The position numbers were made by a program, and so were the translations under genes. Below the pieces are notes generated by a model. It did not search any database and was not told where the DNA came from. It saw only the letters and a list, made by a program, of their open reading frames with translations. A stretch of 64,000 bases of DNA from Roseiarcus sp963737365 (lineage in GTDB: Bacteria > Pseudomonadota > Alphaproteobacteria > Rhizobiales > Beijerinckiaceae), in assembly GCA_963737365.1 (NCBI GenBank), contig CAVTSD010000001.1:1488001-1552000 (forward strand), written 5' to 3'. Below, piece after piece: positions 32,118-42,091 of this stretch (position 1 is the stretch's first letter; each line of letters opens with the position of its first letter).

Positions 32118-33517
32118 GCCTCCACCCGCGCGGTCTGACGCAGGTAATCGGCCACCGTCCGGCAATTGTTGGGCAGGACGACGATCGCCTCGCTGCGCTC
32201 CATGAGATCCGAGAGCGGTTCTGGCAGCGCGGGCCGCACGCCGGTCGCGGCCTCGACCGCGTCGGGAAACTTCGCCGGATGGGCCGTGCCGAGCGCGACG
32301 ACCGGGGTCGCCGGGGACGCGGCCAGCGCTTGCCGCGCCGCGTAAACGCCAACCGCGCTGTGCGGATCGATGATCATGCCGTTCGCGCGATGGACGCGGC
32401 GCATCTCTTGCGCGCACGCGGCTTCATCGATCCGGAAAGCATCGAAATCGGCGCGTATCGCAGTGAGCGCGGGGGCAGGAATTGTGAACGATCCGTCCTT
32501 GGCCAGTGCGCTCATCTGGGCGACCACTTGCTCGGGATCGCGGTCGGACGCCTCGAACAGGAGGCGCTCGAAGTTCGACGACACCTGGATGTCCATGGAC
32601 GGCGATTGAGTGGCCTTGACTGCGTTTGGCGCATAGCGCCCGGTCGCGAGCGCGCGCGCGAGAATGTCGTTCTCGTTGGTCGCGACGATCAAGCGCTCGA
32701 TCGGCAACCCCATGCGCTTGGCGTAATAGCCGGCCAGCACGTCGCCGAAATTGCCGGTCGGGACGGCGAAGGATATCGGCCGCTCAGGCGCGCCCAGCGC
32801 GACGGCGGCGACGAAATAATAGACGATCTGCGCGAGAATCCGCGCCCAATTGATGGAATTGACGCCCGAAAGACGCATCTCGTCGCGAAAGGCCAGATCG
32901 CCAAACAGTTCCTTGACGATCCGCTGACAATCGTCGAACGAGCCTTGAACCGCGAGGGCGTGGACATTGGGGCGATTGGCTGTCGTCATCTGCCGGCGCT
33001 GGACGTCCGACACCCGCCCTTCCGGATAGAGGATGAACACTTCGACCTGGGACTGCGCGGCGAAGGCCTCAATGGCGGCCGCGCCAGTGTCGCCCGAGGT
33101 TGCGCCAATGATTGTCGCTCGCGCGTTGCGGCGTCGCAAAACGATATTCATCGTTTGCCCCAGCCACTGCATCGCGAAATCTTTGAACGCGAGCGTCGGC
33201 CCGTGGAAAAGTTCGAGCGCGAACAGGTTGGCGTCCAACTGCGCGAGCGGCGCGACGGCGGCGTGACGAAAGTTGGCGTAAGCGGATTCCGACAGCGACT
33301 TGATTTCGTCCGGGTTGAAATCCCCTTCGACGAAGGGAGTCATGATCCGTGCAGCCGCTTCCGGATACGGAATTCCTCTCAGCCCCCGGATCGCGTCGGG
33401 CGACAAATGAGGAACGGTGAGCGGCACATAAAGCCCGCCGTCGCGCCCGAGTCCTGCGAGAAGGGCGTCCGCGAAGCCGAGCGTCGACGCCGCGCCGCGC
33501 GTAGAAACGTAATCCAC
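32114..33517 (-). CDS. thrC: Threonine synthase
   Basis: ThrC converts O-phosphohomoserine to threonine with PLP. The 467-residue protein is the long bacterial form: YVSTRG start, PLP lysine in LAFKDFAMQWLG, phosphate-binding ATSGDTGAAAIEAF, and VPTGNFGDVLAGYYAKRMG. Length and motifs match the family. It heads a minus-strand series (thrC, M16 peptidase, GNAT, GGDEF-EAL) in which every junction overlaps by 4-8 bp. Confidence 0.95.
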   Translation of the reverse strand: MDYVSTRGAASTLGFADALLAGLGRDGGLYVPLTVPHLSPDAIRGLRGIPYPEAAARIMTPFVEGDFNPDEIKSLSESAYANFRHAAVAPLAQLDANLFALELFHGPTLAFKDFAMQWLGQTMNIVLRRRNARATIIGATSGDTGAAAIEAFAAQSQVEVFILYPEGRVSDVQRRQMTTANRPNVHALAVQGSFDDCQRIVKELFGDLAFRDEMRLSGVNSINWARILAQIVYYFVAAVALGAPERPISFAVPTGNFGDVLAGYYAKRMGLPIERLIVATNENDILARALATGRYAPNAVKATQSPSMDIQVSSNFERLLFEASDRDPEQVVAQMSALAKDGSFTIPAPALTAIRADFDAFRIDEAACAQEMRRVHRANGMIIDPHSAVGVYAARQALAASPATPVVALGTAHPAKFPDAVEAATGVRPALPEPLSDLMERSEAIVVLPNNCRTVADYLRQTARVEA

Positions 33518-33778
33518 GATGTGGGGATCCTTGCCGATTTGATCGCCGTCTAGCGCAATTTACGCCGTAGGGGAACGGGCGGCGGACTTGGTCGCACGAA
33601 TGGGGCCAAAACAAGACGCTTCCGATCAGGGGTTTGCGTCTGACGAATGGCCGCCGATGCAGATTGACACTTGAAAACGCCGGGGAACATTCTCTAAGTT
33701 GACACATTTAAGGCAGTCGACCCTGGCGCGGCTTGGGACAGCCTCGCTGGTATACAACCGGGATGGCGAGTAGGAGTT

Positions 33779-35032
33779 ATGAACGCGGTTTTCAAAGCGT
33801 ATTTGCGAAGACTGGTTCGCAAAGGTCGGCTCGAAGTTGAAACCGCCGACGGAACTGTTGAGACCTTCGGTGACGGAACCGGCCCGCTCCTTGGGGTCAA
33901 GCTTCTCGATCGGCCGGCCGAGTGGAAGCTGATGGTCAATCCGGCCCTAAGCCTCGGCGAACTTTACATGGACGGACGCATCATCGTCACCAAGGGCGAT
34001 CTTTACGCCCTGTTGGAGCTGGGCGCGCGCGATCTCGCCGAGCTCGAGGGCCAGTTCTGGGGCAAGGCGCTGAACAAGGCGCGCATGGCGTTTCGAGCCC
34101 TGCATCAGCGCAACGACCGGCAGAGCGCCAGACGCAACATCGCCGTCCACTATGATCTGAATGAGCGCCTCTACGGCCTCTTTCTCGACTCCGACCGCCA
34201 ATATTCCTGCGCTTATTTCGAATATCCCGGCCAATCGCTCGAGGATGCGCAGACCGCGAAGAAGCGGCATATCGCCGCTAAGCTCCTGCCGGAGGACGGC
34301 GCAACCGCGCTCGACATCGGCTGCGGGTTCGGGGGTCTGGGGCTCTATCTCGCCGGCGTCGCCGGGGCCGAGGTGACCGGAGTTACGCTATCGGAGGAGC
34401 AGTTCGCGGTCGCGACTGAGCGCGCACGCCAGATGGGCCTCTCCGATCGGGTTGAGTTCCGGCTGCAGGACTATCGCGATGTCGGCGAAACTTTCGACCG
34501 CATCGTCTCGGTCGGGATGTTCGAGCACGTGGGCGCAAGCCGGTACGACGAGTTCTTCACTAAAGTCCGTACGCTCCTCAAGGACGACGGGGTGATGCTG
34601 CTCCATTCCATCGGCCGCAACTCCGTTCCCGGCGTGACCAACCCCTGGATTCGCAAATATATTTTCCCCGGCGGCTACATTCCGAGCCTGTCCGAAGTGC
34701 TGCCCGCGATCGAGCGGGCGGGCCTGTTCGTGACGGACGTGGAGATCTTGCGGTTGCACTACGCGGAGACCCTGCGCGTGTGGCGCGAGCGATTCATGGC
34801 GCACCGCGACGAGGCCGCAAAGCTTTACGACGAGCGCTTTTGCCGCATGTGGGAATTCTATCTCGCCGGCTCGGAAACCTCGTTCCGCGTCGACGGGCAC
34901 ATGGTCATGCAACTCCAGCTCTCAAAACGCCAGGAACAGGTTCCACTGACCCGAGACTATATTCCAGAGCGGGAAGCGGAGTTGAGACGCCGCGAAGCGG
35001 CGCTCTCCCAGATGCGGCACGCGGCGGAATAG
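33779..35032 (+). CDS. cfa: Cyclopropane-fatty-acyl-phospholipid synthase
   Basis: Cfa transfers a methylene group from S-adenosylmethionine to unsaturated acyl chains of membrane lipids, typically in stationary or acid-stressed cells. The 417-residue protein shows the N-terminal lipid-binding domain (LGELYMDGRIIV), HYDLNERLYGLFLDSDRQYSCAYF, the SAM motif LDIGCGFGGLGLYLA, and the catalytic region SVGMFEHVG and IFPGGYIPSL. It is monocistronic, with 261 bp to thrC on the left and converging closely (3 bp) with the next gene. Confidence 0.95.
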   Translation: MNAVFKAYLRRLVRKGRLEVETADGTVETFGDGTGPLLGVKLLDRPAEWKLMVNPALSLGELYMDGRIIVTKGDLYALLELGARDLAELEGQFWGKALNKARMAFRALHQRNDRQSARRNIAVHYDLNERLYGLFLDSDRQYSCAYFEYPGQSLEDAQTAKKRHIAAKLLPEDGATALDIGCGFGGLGLYLAGVAGAEVTGVTLSEEQFAVATERARQMGLSDRVEFRLQDYRDVGETFDRIVSVGMFEHVGASRYDEFFTKVRTLLKDDGVMLLHSIGRNSVPGVTNPWIRKYIFPGGYIPSLSEVLPAIERAGLFVTDVEILRLHYAETLRVWRERFMAHRDEAAKLYDERFCRMWEFYLAGSETSFRVDGHMVMQLQLSKRQEQVPLTRDYIPEREAELRRREAALSQMRHAAE

Positions 35033-35035
35033 AGC

Positions 35036-35320
35036 TTAAGCCGCCTCGGCGAAGCGGACCGCGAGGCCCGTCGCGGTCACCCGCTCAAGGCGGAGTCCGT
35101 CGATTTCGCAGCCCTTGCAGCCTTCGACTTCGAACTTAACGTCGACGACCCCGTCGGCGCCATATTCCTCGGCTTCGCGCCTCAAGGCGTCGACAGCCGC
35201 CTGACGATCAGCTTCAGCGCCTGAAACGCCCGCCGCTCGCCAGGGCCCCTTGGCCCGAATCTGTCCGATCGCAATTGTACGCCGGCCGTCGCTCAGGGCG
35301 GCCGCAAAACTCACTTGCAT
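35036..35320 (-). CDS. YbjQ-like heavy-metal-binding domain protein
   Basis: A 94-residue protein that resembles the YbjQ/UPF0145 fold: AVDALRREAEEYGADGVVDVKFEV followed by the strand LRLERVTATGLAVRF. A CKGC motif (in VEGCKGCEIDG) is an addition that could bind a metal. The function of the family is not established. It converges with cfa. Confidence 0.65.
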   Translation of the reverse strand: MQVSFAAALSDGRRTIAIGQIRAKGPWRAAGVSGAEADRQAAVDALRREAEEYGADGVVDVKFEVEGCKGCEIDGLRLERVTATGLAVRFAEAA

Positions 35321-35426
35321 GAGGTGTCAGTCCATATTTTAAAAGCGCAGATTCCATAACGCGCTCGGCCTTTCCGAATCATTAACAAGCTATTACGACG
35401 GAAAATTGGCCATTTTTGTGACGTGG

Positions 35427-35454
35427 AAGGTGCGGCGCGTCGGCGCCGCACCTT
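35427..35454. terminator. Strong hairpin downstream of pnp
   Basis: A perfect 12-bp GC-rich stem (AAGGTGCGGCGC / GCGCCGCACCTT) with a 4-nt loop, 25 bp past the pnp stop. On the minus strand it is not followed directly by a U-tract, though an A/T-rich segment comes 10 bp later. It probably terminates or stabilises the rpsO-pnp transcript. Confidence 0.55.
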
Positions 35455-35479
35455 ATGTAGTGCCCGAATTGGGGCTTCG

Positions 35480-37622
35480 CTACTCGGCTGTCGCCGCTTC
35501 GGCCGCCGGCGTCTTCTCGAGGTCGGCGCCGGTCTGCTGGTCGACGACCCGCATCGACAGCTTGACCTTGCCGCGGTCGTCGTGGCCCATGACCTTGACC
35601 TTGACCCGGTCGCCTTCCTTGACGACGTCGGTCGTCTTGTTCACGCGCGCCTTCGCGAGCTGCGAAATATGGACGAGGCCGTCTTTCGAACCAAAGAAAT
35701 TGACGAACGCGCCGAACTCAACCGTCTTGACCACCGTGCCGTCGTAAATCTGGCCGACCTCTGGCTCCGAGGCGATCGACCTGATCCAGTTCACCGCCGC
35801 CTTGATCTTCGCGCCGTCGCTGGACGCGATCTTCACCGTGCCGTCATCCTCGATGTTGATCTTGGCGCCGGTCTTCTCGACGATCTCGCGGATCACCTTG
35901 CCGCCCGTGCCGATGACTTCCCGGATCTTGTCGGTCGGGATCTTCATGGTCTCGATGCGCGGCGCGAACTCACCAAGCTCGGAGCGCGCGCCGGTGAGCG
36001 CCTTGCTCATCTCGCCCAGGATATGCAGGCGCCCGTCACGCGCCTGAGCCAGCGCCTGGCGCATGATCTCCTCGGTGATGCCGGCGATCTTGATATCCAT
36101 CTGCAGCGAAGTGACGCCTTCGCTCGTGCCGGCGACCTTGAAGTCCATGTCGCCGAGATGGTCCTCGTCGCCCAGGATGTCGCTGAGCACCGCGAAGCGC
36201 TCGCCCTCGAGGATAAGCCCCATCGCAATGCCCGCGGTTGGGCGCTTGAGCGGCACGCCGGCGTCCATCAGCGCGAGCGACGATCCGCACACCGTGGCCA
36301 TGGACGATGAGCCGTTCGAACTCGGTGATCTCGGAGACCACGCGAATGGTGTAGGGGAATTCGGCCGCGGTCGGCAGCATCGGGCGAATGGCGCGCCAGG
36401 CGAGCTTGCCGTGCCCAATTTCGCGCCGTCCGGGGGCCCCCATGCGGCCGGTTTCGCCAACGGAATAGGGGGGAAAGTTGTAGTGGAGCAGGAAGCGCTC
36501 CTTATAGGTCCCGTCCAGCGAATCGACATATTGCTCGTCCTCGCCCGTGCCGAGCGTGGCGACGACCATCGCCTGGGTTTCCCCACGCGTGAACAAAGCC
36601 GAGCCATGGGTGCGGGGCAGAACTCCGACCTCGGCCAGGATCGGACGCACGGTGGTCAGATCGCGCCCGTCGATGCGGCGCTTGTGATCAAGGATATTCC
36701 AGCGCACGACCTTGGCCTGAGCCTTGTGGAACGCCTCCGCGACCTCGCTCGGAGGGAACTTCGGGTCGGCGCCGGCGGGCGCGAGCGCGCCGAACACCTT
36801 GGCCTTGGCGGCGTCGACGGCGGCGTAGCGCTGCTGTTTCTCTGTGATCGAATAGGCGGCGCTTAGATCAGCCTCTCCGACTTCCAGCACCGCTTTTTCG
36901 ACCGCATCGTGATCGTTCACCGCCAGGTCGCGAGGCTCCTTGGCGGCCTTTTCGGCCAGCCGGATGATCGCCTGAATGACCGGCTGGAACGCGGCGTGGC
37001 CGGCCATCACCGCTTTCAGCATCATGTCTTCGCTGAGTTCCTGGGCCTCCAACTCGACCATCAGCACGGCGTCCGCGGTGCCGGCGACGACGAGATCGAG
37101 GGTCGAGTCCTTCATCTCTTCGACGGTCGCATTCACCCGGATTTCGCCCTTGATGACGCCGACGCGCGCCGCTCCGATCGGGCCCATGAACGGCACGCCC
37201 GAGAGGGTCAGCGCCGCCGAGGAGGCGATCATCGCCAGAATGTCCGAATCCGTCTCAAGATCATACGAGAAGACCGTGGCGATGACCTGCGTGTCGCAAC
37301 GGAAGTCCTCCGGGAACAGCGGTCGGATCGGCCGGTCGATCAGGCGCGAGGTCAGCGTCTCACGGTCCGACAGGCGCCCTTCGCGCTTCAGGTAGCCGCC
37401 GGGAATTCGTCCCGCGGCGAAGGCCTTTTCCTGGTAATGGACAGTGAGGGGAAAGAAATCCTGGCCGGGCTTCGGCTCCTTGGCGGCGACGACGGTCGCG
37501 AGCACGGTGGTTTCGCCCCAGGTTGCGAGCACCGCTCCGTCCGCCTGACGGGCCACACGACCGGTTTCGAGCGTCAGCTTGCGCCCGCACCAGTCGAGTT
37601 CTTCACGTTGTATGTCAAACAT
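35480..37622 (-). CDS. pnp: Polyribonucleotide nucleotidyltransferase (PNPase), one inserted base
   Basis: PNPase degrades RNA phosphorolytically in the degradosome. The N-terminal frame holds both RNase PH domains' early motifs (DFFPLTVHYQEKAFAAGRIPGG, FPEDF, EFPYTIRVVSEITE), and the second frame continues SNGSSSMATVCGSSLALMDAGVP, then the KH domain (IREVIGTGGKVIREI) and S1 domain (VGQIYDGTVVKTVEFGAFVNFFGSKDGLVHIS). The frame breaks at 36316-36323, which reads TCGAACTC; TCGACTC restores EITE-SNGSSS and gives about 713 residues. The gene is functional in my view. It follows rpsO, the classic arrangement. Confidence 0.93.
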
Positions 37623-37854
37623 CTTTCTTCATCCTGCATGAGTTGAGGATGCGAAAGCCTGCGGCCCATGCCGCCCGTCGATCGGGTTCGTCATCGGCAA
37701 GACGGCGAGCGGCTGGGCCAACGCCAGCCGCTTGCGATCCTGCCATGACGCGAGGCTCTCGCATTCGGGAAAAAGGCGTCGGCCGCGCCGTCGCCCGTCT
37801 TTGGGTCGGTACGCCCGAAATCAGGCGCGCCATTTGCGTCAAGGCCCGCCGCCT

Positions 37855-38124
37855 TCAGCGGCGGATGCCCAAGCGCTCGATGAGAGTCTTATATCGGCTC
37901 TCGTCCTGCTTCTTGACGTAGTCGAGGAGCGTCCGCCGCTGCGACACCATCTTAAGCAGGCCGCGGCGGGAATGGTTGTCCTTGACGTGGGTCTTGAAGT
38001 GACCGGTCAGATTGGCGATGCGCTCGGTGAGAATCGCAACCTGAACTTCCGGCGACCCTGTGTCGCCGACTTTCACACCATATTGATTGATGAGCGCAGT
38101 CTTGCGCTCGGCCGTGATCGACAT
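37855..38124 (-). CDS. rpsO: 30S ribosomal protein S15
   Basis: The 89-residue protein matches S15 over its full length: GDTGSPEVQVAILTERIANLTGHFKTH, KDNHSRRGLLKMVSQRRTLLDYVKK and YKTLIERLGIRR. It binds 16S rRNA in the platform of the small subunit. pnp follows on the same strand after 232 bp; that interval can hold an RNase III-type processing hairpin as in other bacteria, though I did not find a strong one. Confidence 0.97.
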   Translation of the reverse strand: MSITAERKTALINQYGVKVGDTGSPEVQVAILTERIANLTGHFKTHVKDNHSRRGLLKMVSQRRTLLDYVKKQDESRYKTLIERLGIRR

Positions 38125-38399
38125 CGGGATTATCCTTAAATCTGCGGCCGGCCAAAGCCAGCCTCATCGTTTTGAAAAGCGGCCGAGCCGGGATGTCGTC
38201 CAGGTCGGTCGCAACGCGAATTGCCGCGCTATGCTAAGGCGCGGATCGCGCGCTTATACAGATTTGGCGCAACGGCGCCAGCAAAATGTTGGACTGAGCG
38301 CTTCGATGGGCCCGGCTATCCGATTTCTGAGCGCGTTTTAACGCGTTAAATGCGAGGGTCGATCGGACATGGTATAGGGGGCTCAACAGAGGTCCGCAA

Positions 38400-38621
38400 A
38401 TGCGCGTCGCAGTCGTCAAAGCCACTTTAGATGAAGACGCCCGCGTATCATATATCGAAAGTTCGGATATCGAGGGGCTACACGTGGAGGGGGACACGTT
38501 CGAAGCGTTCCGCCGCAATGTTGCAACCGCCGCCGCCGATCTGCTCGAGGGCGACGGTGATCGGGAAGTCCACATCGAGATCATTGCGCACGCATCCGTC
38601 CGCGCTCACGTCGCCGCGTGA
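38400..38621 (+). CDS. HicB-like antitoxin (DUF1902)
   Basis: A 73-residue protein with the partial RNase H fold of HicB-type antitoxins: VVKATLDEDARVSYIESSDIEGLHVEGDTFEAFRRNVATAAADLLE fits DUF1902. It overlaps the hicA-like gene by GTGA, so the two are translated together. The antitoxin comes first, which occurs in a subset of hic loci. No DNA-binding tail is visible. Confidence 0.75.
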   Translation: MRVAVVKATLDEDARVSYIESSDIEGLHVEGDTFEAFRRNVATAAADLLEGDGDREVHIEIIAHASVRAHVAA

Positions 38622-38977
38622 AGGACTTCGGCAAGGCGGTCCGCGATCAATTGATGAGCGTTGGATGCCATTTTCTGCGGCGCGGAAAGGGCGATCACGA
38701 TATCTGGATAACCATGGAGGGAAAGCGGATTGTCGTGCCGGTCCCGATCAAATCCCGACACACGGCGAATGGCATTTTGAAGGACGCAGGTCTTCCCAAG
38801 GTTTTAAGCCTGGGAATTTCGCGATGCGGAGGATCTCGCCTTCGGCCCAAATCGGCTCAGCGCACCGAGCATCGAAAACAGGAAGGCCGGCGCGGATGCA
38901 TGATCCCGGATCAGACGCGCAGCTTCGTCACGACGTTCGAGATCAAGCCTGCTGACTTTCGCGACGTCAATAGTTAG
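38618..38977 (+). CDS. HicA-like mRNA interferase toxin with an unusual C-terminal extension
   Basis: Residues 1-60 form a HicA/YcfA double-stranded-RNA-binding fold with the catalytic His in GKGDHDIW, followed by RIVVPVPIKSRHTANGILKDAGL, the usual end of HicA. The frame then runs on for about 55 residues without recognisable content (to 119 residues, versus about 60-80). The extension may be real or may reflect a base error near 38800, where another frame reaches a stop after the LPK segment. GTG start overlaps the antitoxin stop. Confidence 0.7.
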   Translation: MKDFGKAVRDQLMSVGCHFLRRGKGDHDIWITMEGKRIVVPVPIKSRHTANGILKDAGLPKVLSLGISRCGGSRLRPKSAQRTEHRKQEGRRGCMIPDQTRSFVTTFEIKPADFRDVNS

Positions 38978-39607
38978 GGACGCGGCCTCACCGTCGGCTC
39001 ATCGATAGGCGCCCTCAATTCGCCCCGCAGCGACCGATGATTGATTTTGGGGCCTTCGCGCGGCCGTCTCACGGGCTCGTCCTGCACAAGGCCGGCCATC
39101 CACGCGGCGCTTCCGCAAATCTCTCGGCCCTTGGGCTCCGTCAGTTCAGAGGTTTACGAACAGGCTAAGATGTTCTCGTGGATGGCCGGTTCAAGCCCGG
39201 CCATGATGAAAAAACAGTGTCTAACATCCCCACACCCGGCGCTATAAGGGCCGGCAAAATCTTGCAGAAAATCAGAAATAAGGCTAATCTTGCCCCATGA
39301 ATAATTTTGCCCATGGCGCGCCAGGCCGGTCGATTTACGCTCAGCGCTGCTCAAATCAGGGAAAAAGGCCCCGGCAAAATTTTTTCAACGAAAATCCCGT
39401 GTAACCCTTTGATAAGTTTAGTTTCGGACGAGAGAATCCAAGGAAATCCAAGCTTTTCCAACCCCAAAAATCGGGGGTTCCAAAGCAAAACAGGGACGAA
39501 CCAAGAAAACCCAAATCGGGCCGAGTCGGCTAAGCGTCGCGCCTGCCGCCAAGAGCGAGGAGCGATAACGCGCGAGTCGCGCGGATAACGTGTCTATTGC
39601 GTACTTA
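38978..39607. other. Gene-free, A/T-richer interval with a palindromic repeat
   Basis: 630 bp without a supportable gene between hicA and zwf. It contains a short palindromic repeat at 39178-39208 (GATGGCCGG / CCCGGCCATGATG with a TTCAAG loop), a pattern widely scattered in Rhizobiales. The section 39200-39500 is clearly richer in A/T than its surroundings. No RNA gene was recognised. Confidence 0.6.
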
Positions 39608-40990
39608 TTAAGCCTTCGCCGGCGCGGGATTGCGCCATGGGCCATCGGCGCCGATGAGCGCCTCGGCGGCGGCGGGCCCCCAGGTTCCGGGTGCGTATTC
39701 CTGAACCGCCGGAGGATCGTTAAGGATCGGCTCCACGATGCGCCATTGCGCGTCGACAACGTCCTCGCGCCCGAACAGCTCATTGTTGCCGCGCATGGCG
39801 TCGCCAAGCAGGCGCTGATAGGGCGGCACGTCCGACCCGGGGCGCTGCATCAGGAAGAGCTCGACATTGTCGCCGGTCATGCGTTCTCCGGGGTGCTTCA
39901 TCCGCAAACCCAAGGCAACGCCAACGTCGGGACTGAGCCGCGCGCGCAGGTAGTCGGCTGACGGATCCAACTTCTCGTCGAACGTCGAGCGAGGCGGCGG
40001 CTTGAAGTCGACCGTGACTTCGGCGGCGGTCAAAGGCATGCATTTGCCAGCGCGGATGTAGATCGGCACGCCAGCCCATCGCCAGCTGTCCACGAACAGT
40101 TTCACCGCGACATAAGTTTCGGTCGTCGAACCCGAACGCACGCCCTTAACATCGCGATAGCCCTTGTATTGTCCCCGCACCATGCTTGCGGCGTCGAGCG
40201 GACGAACGGCCTTCAGAAGCGCCGCCTTCTGATCCCGCTGCGCCTCGTGCTCCTCGCCGGTCGGAGCGTCCATCATCACATTCGCGAGGACCTGAAGCAT
40301 ATGGTTCTGAACGACGTCGCGAAGGGCGCCGACGGCGTCGTAGAAACTCCCTCGGTCCTGAACGTCGAAGGCTTCCGCCATCGTGATCTGGATGCAGCGA
40401 ACATAATGGCGGTTCCACAACGGTTCGAACATCGTATTGGCGAAGCGCGTGTAGAGAATGTTCTGGACCGGCTCCTTGCCCAGATAATGATCAATGCGAA
40501 AGATCGCGTCTTCCGGGAAGTGCTTGAGCAGCGTGTCATTGAGCGCCTGCGCCAATTCGCGATCGCGGCCGAACGGTTTTTCGACGACGAGGCGAGCGTC
40601 GACGTTGAGCCCGGCCTTGGCGAGCGCAGAAACCACGACGCCAAATAGGCTTGGGGGAATCGCGAGATAGTGGAGCGGTCGCTTTGCGCCGCCCAGGGCT
40701 TGTTTCAGCTGCTCGAAAGTTTTGGGATCGTTGTAGTCCCCGTCGACATACCGCAGAAGTCCCAGGAGCTTATCAAGCTTCGCGGCGTCGGCGCCCCCAT
40801 GCTTTTCGATGCTGTCCTTGGCCCGTCCCTTAAGCTGTTCAATTGTCCAGCCGGCCTTGGCGACGCCGACGATCGGCGCATTGACGCCTTCGTCGTTGAC
40901 GAGGCCCAGAAGCGCAGGGAAGATCTGTTTGAAAGCGAGATCGCCGGAAGCGCCGAAGAACACCAGGGCGTCGGACTTGGCGGCCTCCAT
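39608..40990 (-). CDS. zwf: Glucose-6-phosphate 1-dehydrogenase
   Basis: Zwf oxidises glucose-6-phosphate to 6-phosphogluconolactone, making NADPH for the pentose-phosphate and Entner-Doudoroff routes. The 460-residue protein has the cofactor motif FFGASGDLA, the substrate motif RIDHYLGKEPVQN, EKPFGRD and the AGKCMPLTAAEV segment. The ATG at 40990 is six bases after AGGAG and is preferred over one at 40996 that directly abuts it. No pgl or edd gene is adjacent. Confidence 0.94.
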   Translation of the reverse strand: MEAAKSDALVFFGASGDLAFKQIFPALLGLVNDEGVNAPIVGVAKAGWTIEQLKGRAKDSIEKHGGADAAKLDKLLGLLRYVDGDYNDPKTFEQLKQALGGAKRPLHYLAIPPSLFGVVVSALAKAGLNVDARLVVEKPFGRDRELAQALNDTLLKHFPEDAIFRIDHYLGKEPVQNILYTRFANTMFEPLWNRHYVRCIQITMAEAFDVQDRGSFYDAVGALRDVVQNHMLQVLANVMMDAPTGEEHEAQRDQKAALLKAVRPLDAASMVRGQYKGYRDVKGVRSGSTTETYVAVKLFVDSWRWAGVPIYIRAGKCMPLTAAEVTVDFKPPPRSTFDEKLDPSADYLRARLSPDVGVALGLRMKHPGERMTGDNVELFLMQRPGSDVPPYQRLLGDAMRGNNELFGREDVVDAQWRIVEPILNDPPAVQEYAPGTWGPAAAEALIGADGPWRNPAPAKA

Positions 40991-41188
40991 CTCCATCTCC
41001 TGTAGGTTTCGATTGGGACGTCGGGCCGATCGTTGGCGTGGCCCACTCGCTGCGCGGCGGTCAGTCTAATCACACTCTCACGGACATGGCCACTTGAAGC
41101 CTGTCCAAGAGATCGCCCTCCCTGACCTGGGCGTGATAGACCCCGACAACTGAGCTCAGGATTTCACCAACGCTGGAGACGTAAGACA

Positions 41189-42088
41189 ATGGCAAAGATC
41201 GGTTTCATCGGTCTCGGAATCATGGGGCGCCCGATGGCCGGCCACCTTCTGGAAGGGGGTCATGAGCTTTTCGTCCACACCCGTCGCGCGCCGCCGAAGG
41301 AGCTGATCGACAAAGGCGCTGTGGCATGCGCCAACGGCAAGGAACTGGCTGAGAGAGCCGAGGTGATCATCACCATGGTCCCCGACACGCCCGACGTCGA
41401 GGCGGTTGTGTTTGGCGCTGGAGGCGTGGCGGAGGGCTTGTCGAAGGGGAAGATCGTTGTCGACATGAGCTCGATCTCGCCGATCGCCACCAAGGATTTC
41501 GCCAAAAAGGTCAATGATCTCGGTTGCGAATATATCGACGCGCCGGTTTCGGGCGGCGAGGTCGGCGCGAAGGCGGCGAGCCTCACCATCATGGTCGGCG
41601 GCTCGGAGAGCGCATTCGAGAAGGTGAAGCCCATTTTCGCTCTCATGGGCAAGAACATCACGCTTGTCGGCGGCAACGGCGACGGACAGACGACGAAGGT
41701 TGCAAACCAGATCATCGTCGCCCTGACCATCGAGGCGGTCGGCGAGGCTCTGGTCTTCGCTTCCAAAGCCGGCGCCGATCCGGCCCGCGTGCGCCAGGCG
41801 CTGATGGGAGGTTTCGCCGCCTCGCGCATTCTCGAGGTCCACGGTGAGCGCATGATCAAGCGCAATTTCGAGCCGGGTTTCCGCATCGCCCTGCACCAGA
41901 AGGATCTGAACCTCGCCCTGCAGGGAGCCCGCGCGCTCGGCGTCAGCCTGCCGAACACCGCCACATGCCAGGAACTGTTCAACGCCGCCACAGCCGCGGG
42001 TGGCGCCGCCTGGGACCATTCGGGCATGGCTCGCGTGCTCGAAGAACTCGCCCATCACGAGATTGGCCAAACGAAGCCGTCGGCCTGA
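41189..42088 (+). CDS. garR: 2-hydroxy-3-oxopropionate (tartronate semialdehyde) reductase
   Basis: A 299-residue beta-hydroxyacid dehydrogenase that reduces tartronate semialdehyde to D-glycerate. Family motifs are the NAD-binding GFIGLGIMGRPM, the substrate loop DAPVSGGEVGA and the catalytic-lysine segment GNGDGQTTKVANQ, with a C-terminal NLALQGARALGVSLP helix. It precedes glycerate kinase by 3 bp and the glc genes, so it fits the glycerate branch of glycolate salvage. Confidence 0.92.
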   Translation: MAKIGFIGLGIMGRPMAGHLLEGGHELFVHTRRAPPKELIDKGAVACANGKELAERAEVIITMVPDTPDVEAVVFGAGGVAEGLSKGKIVVDMSSISPIATKDFAKKVNDLGCEYIDAPVSGGEVGAKAASLTIMVGGSESAFEKVKPIFALMGKNITLVGGNGDGQTTKVANQIIVALTIEAVGEALVFASKAGADPARVRQALMGGFAASRILEVHGERMIKRNFEPGFRIALHQKDLNLALQGARALGVSLPNTATCQELFNAATAAGGAAWDHSGMARVLEELAHHEIGQTKPSA

Positions 42089-42091
42089 GGA

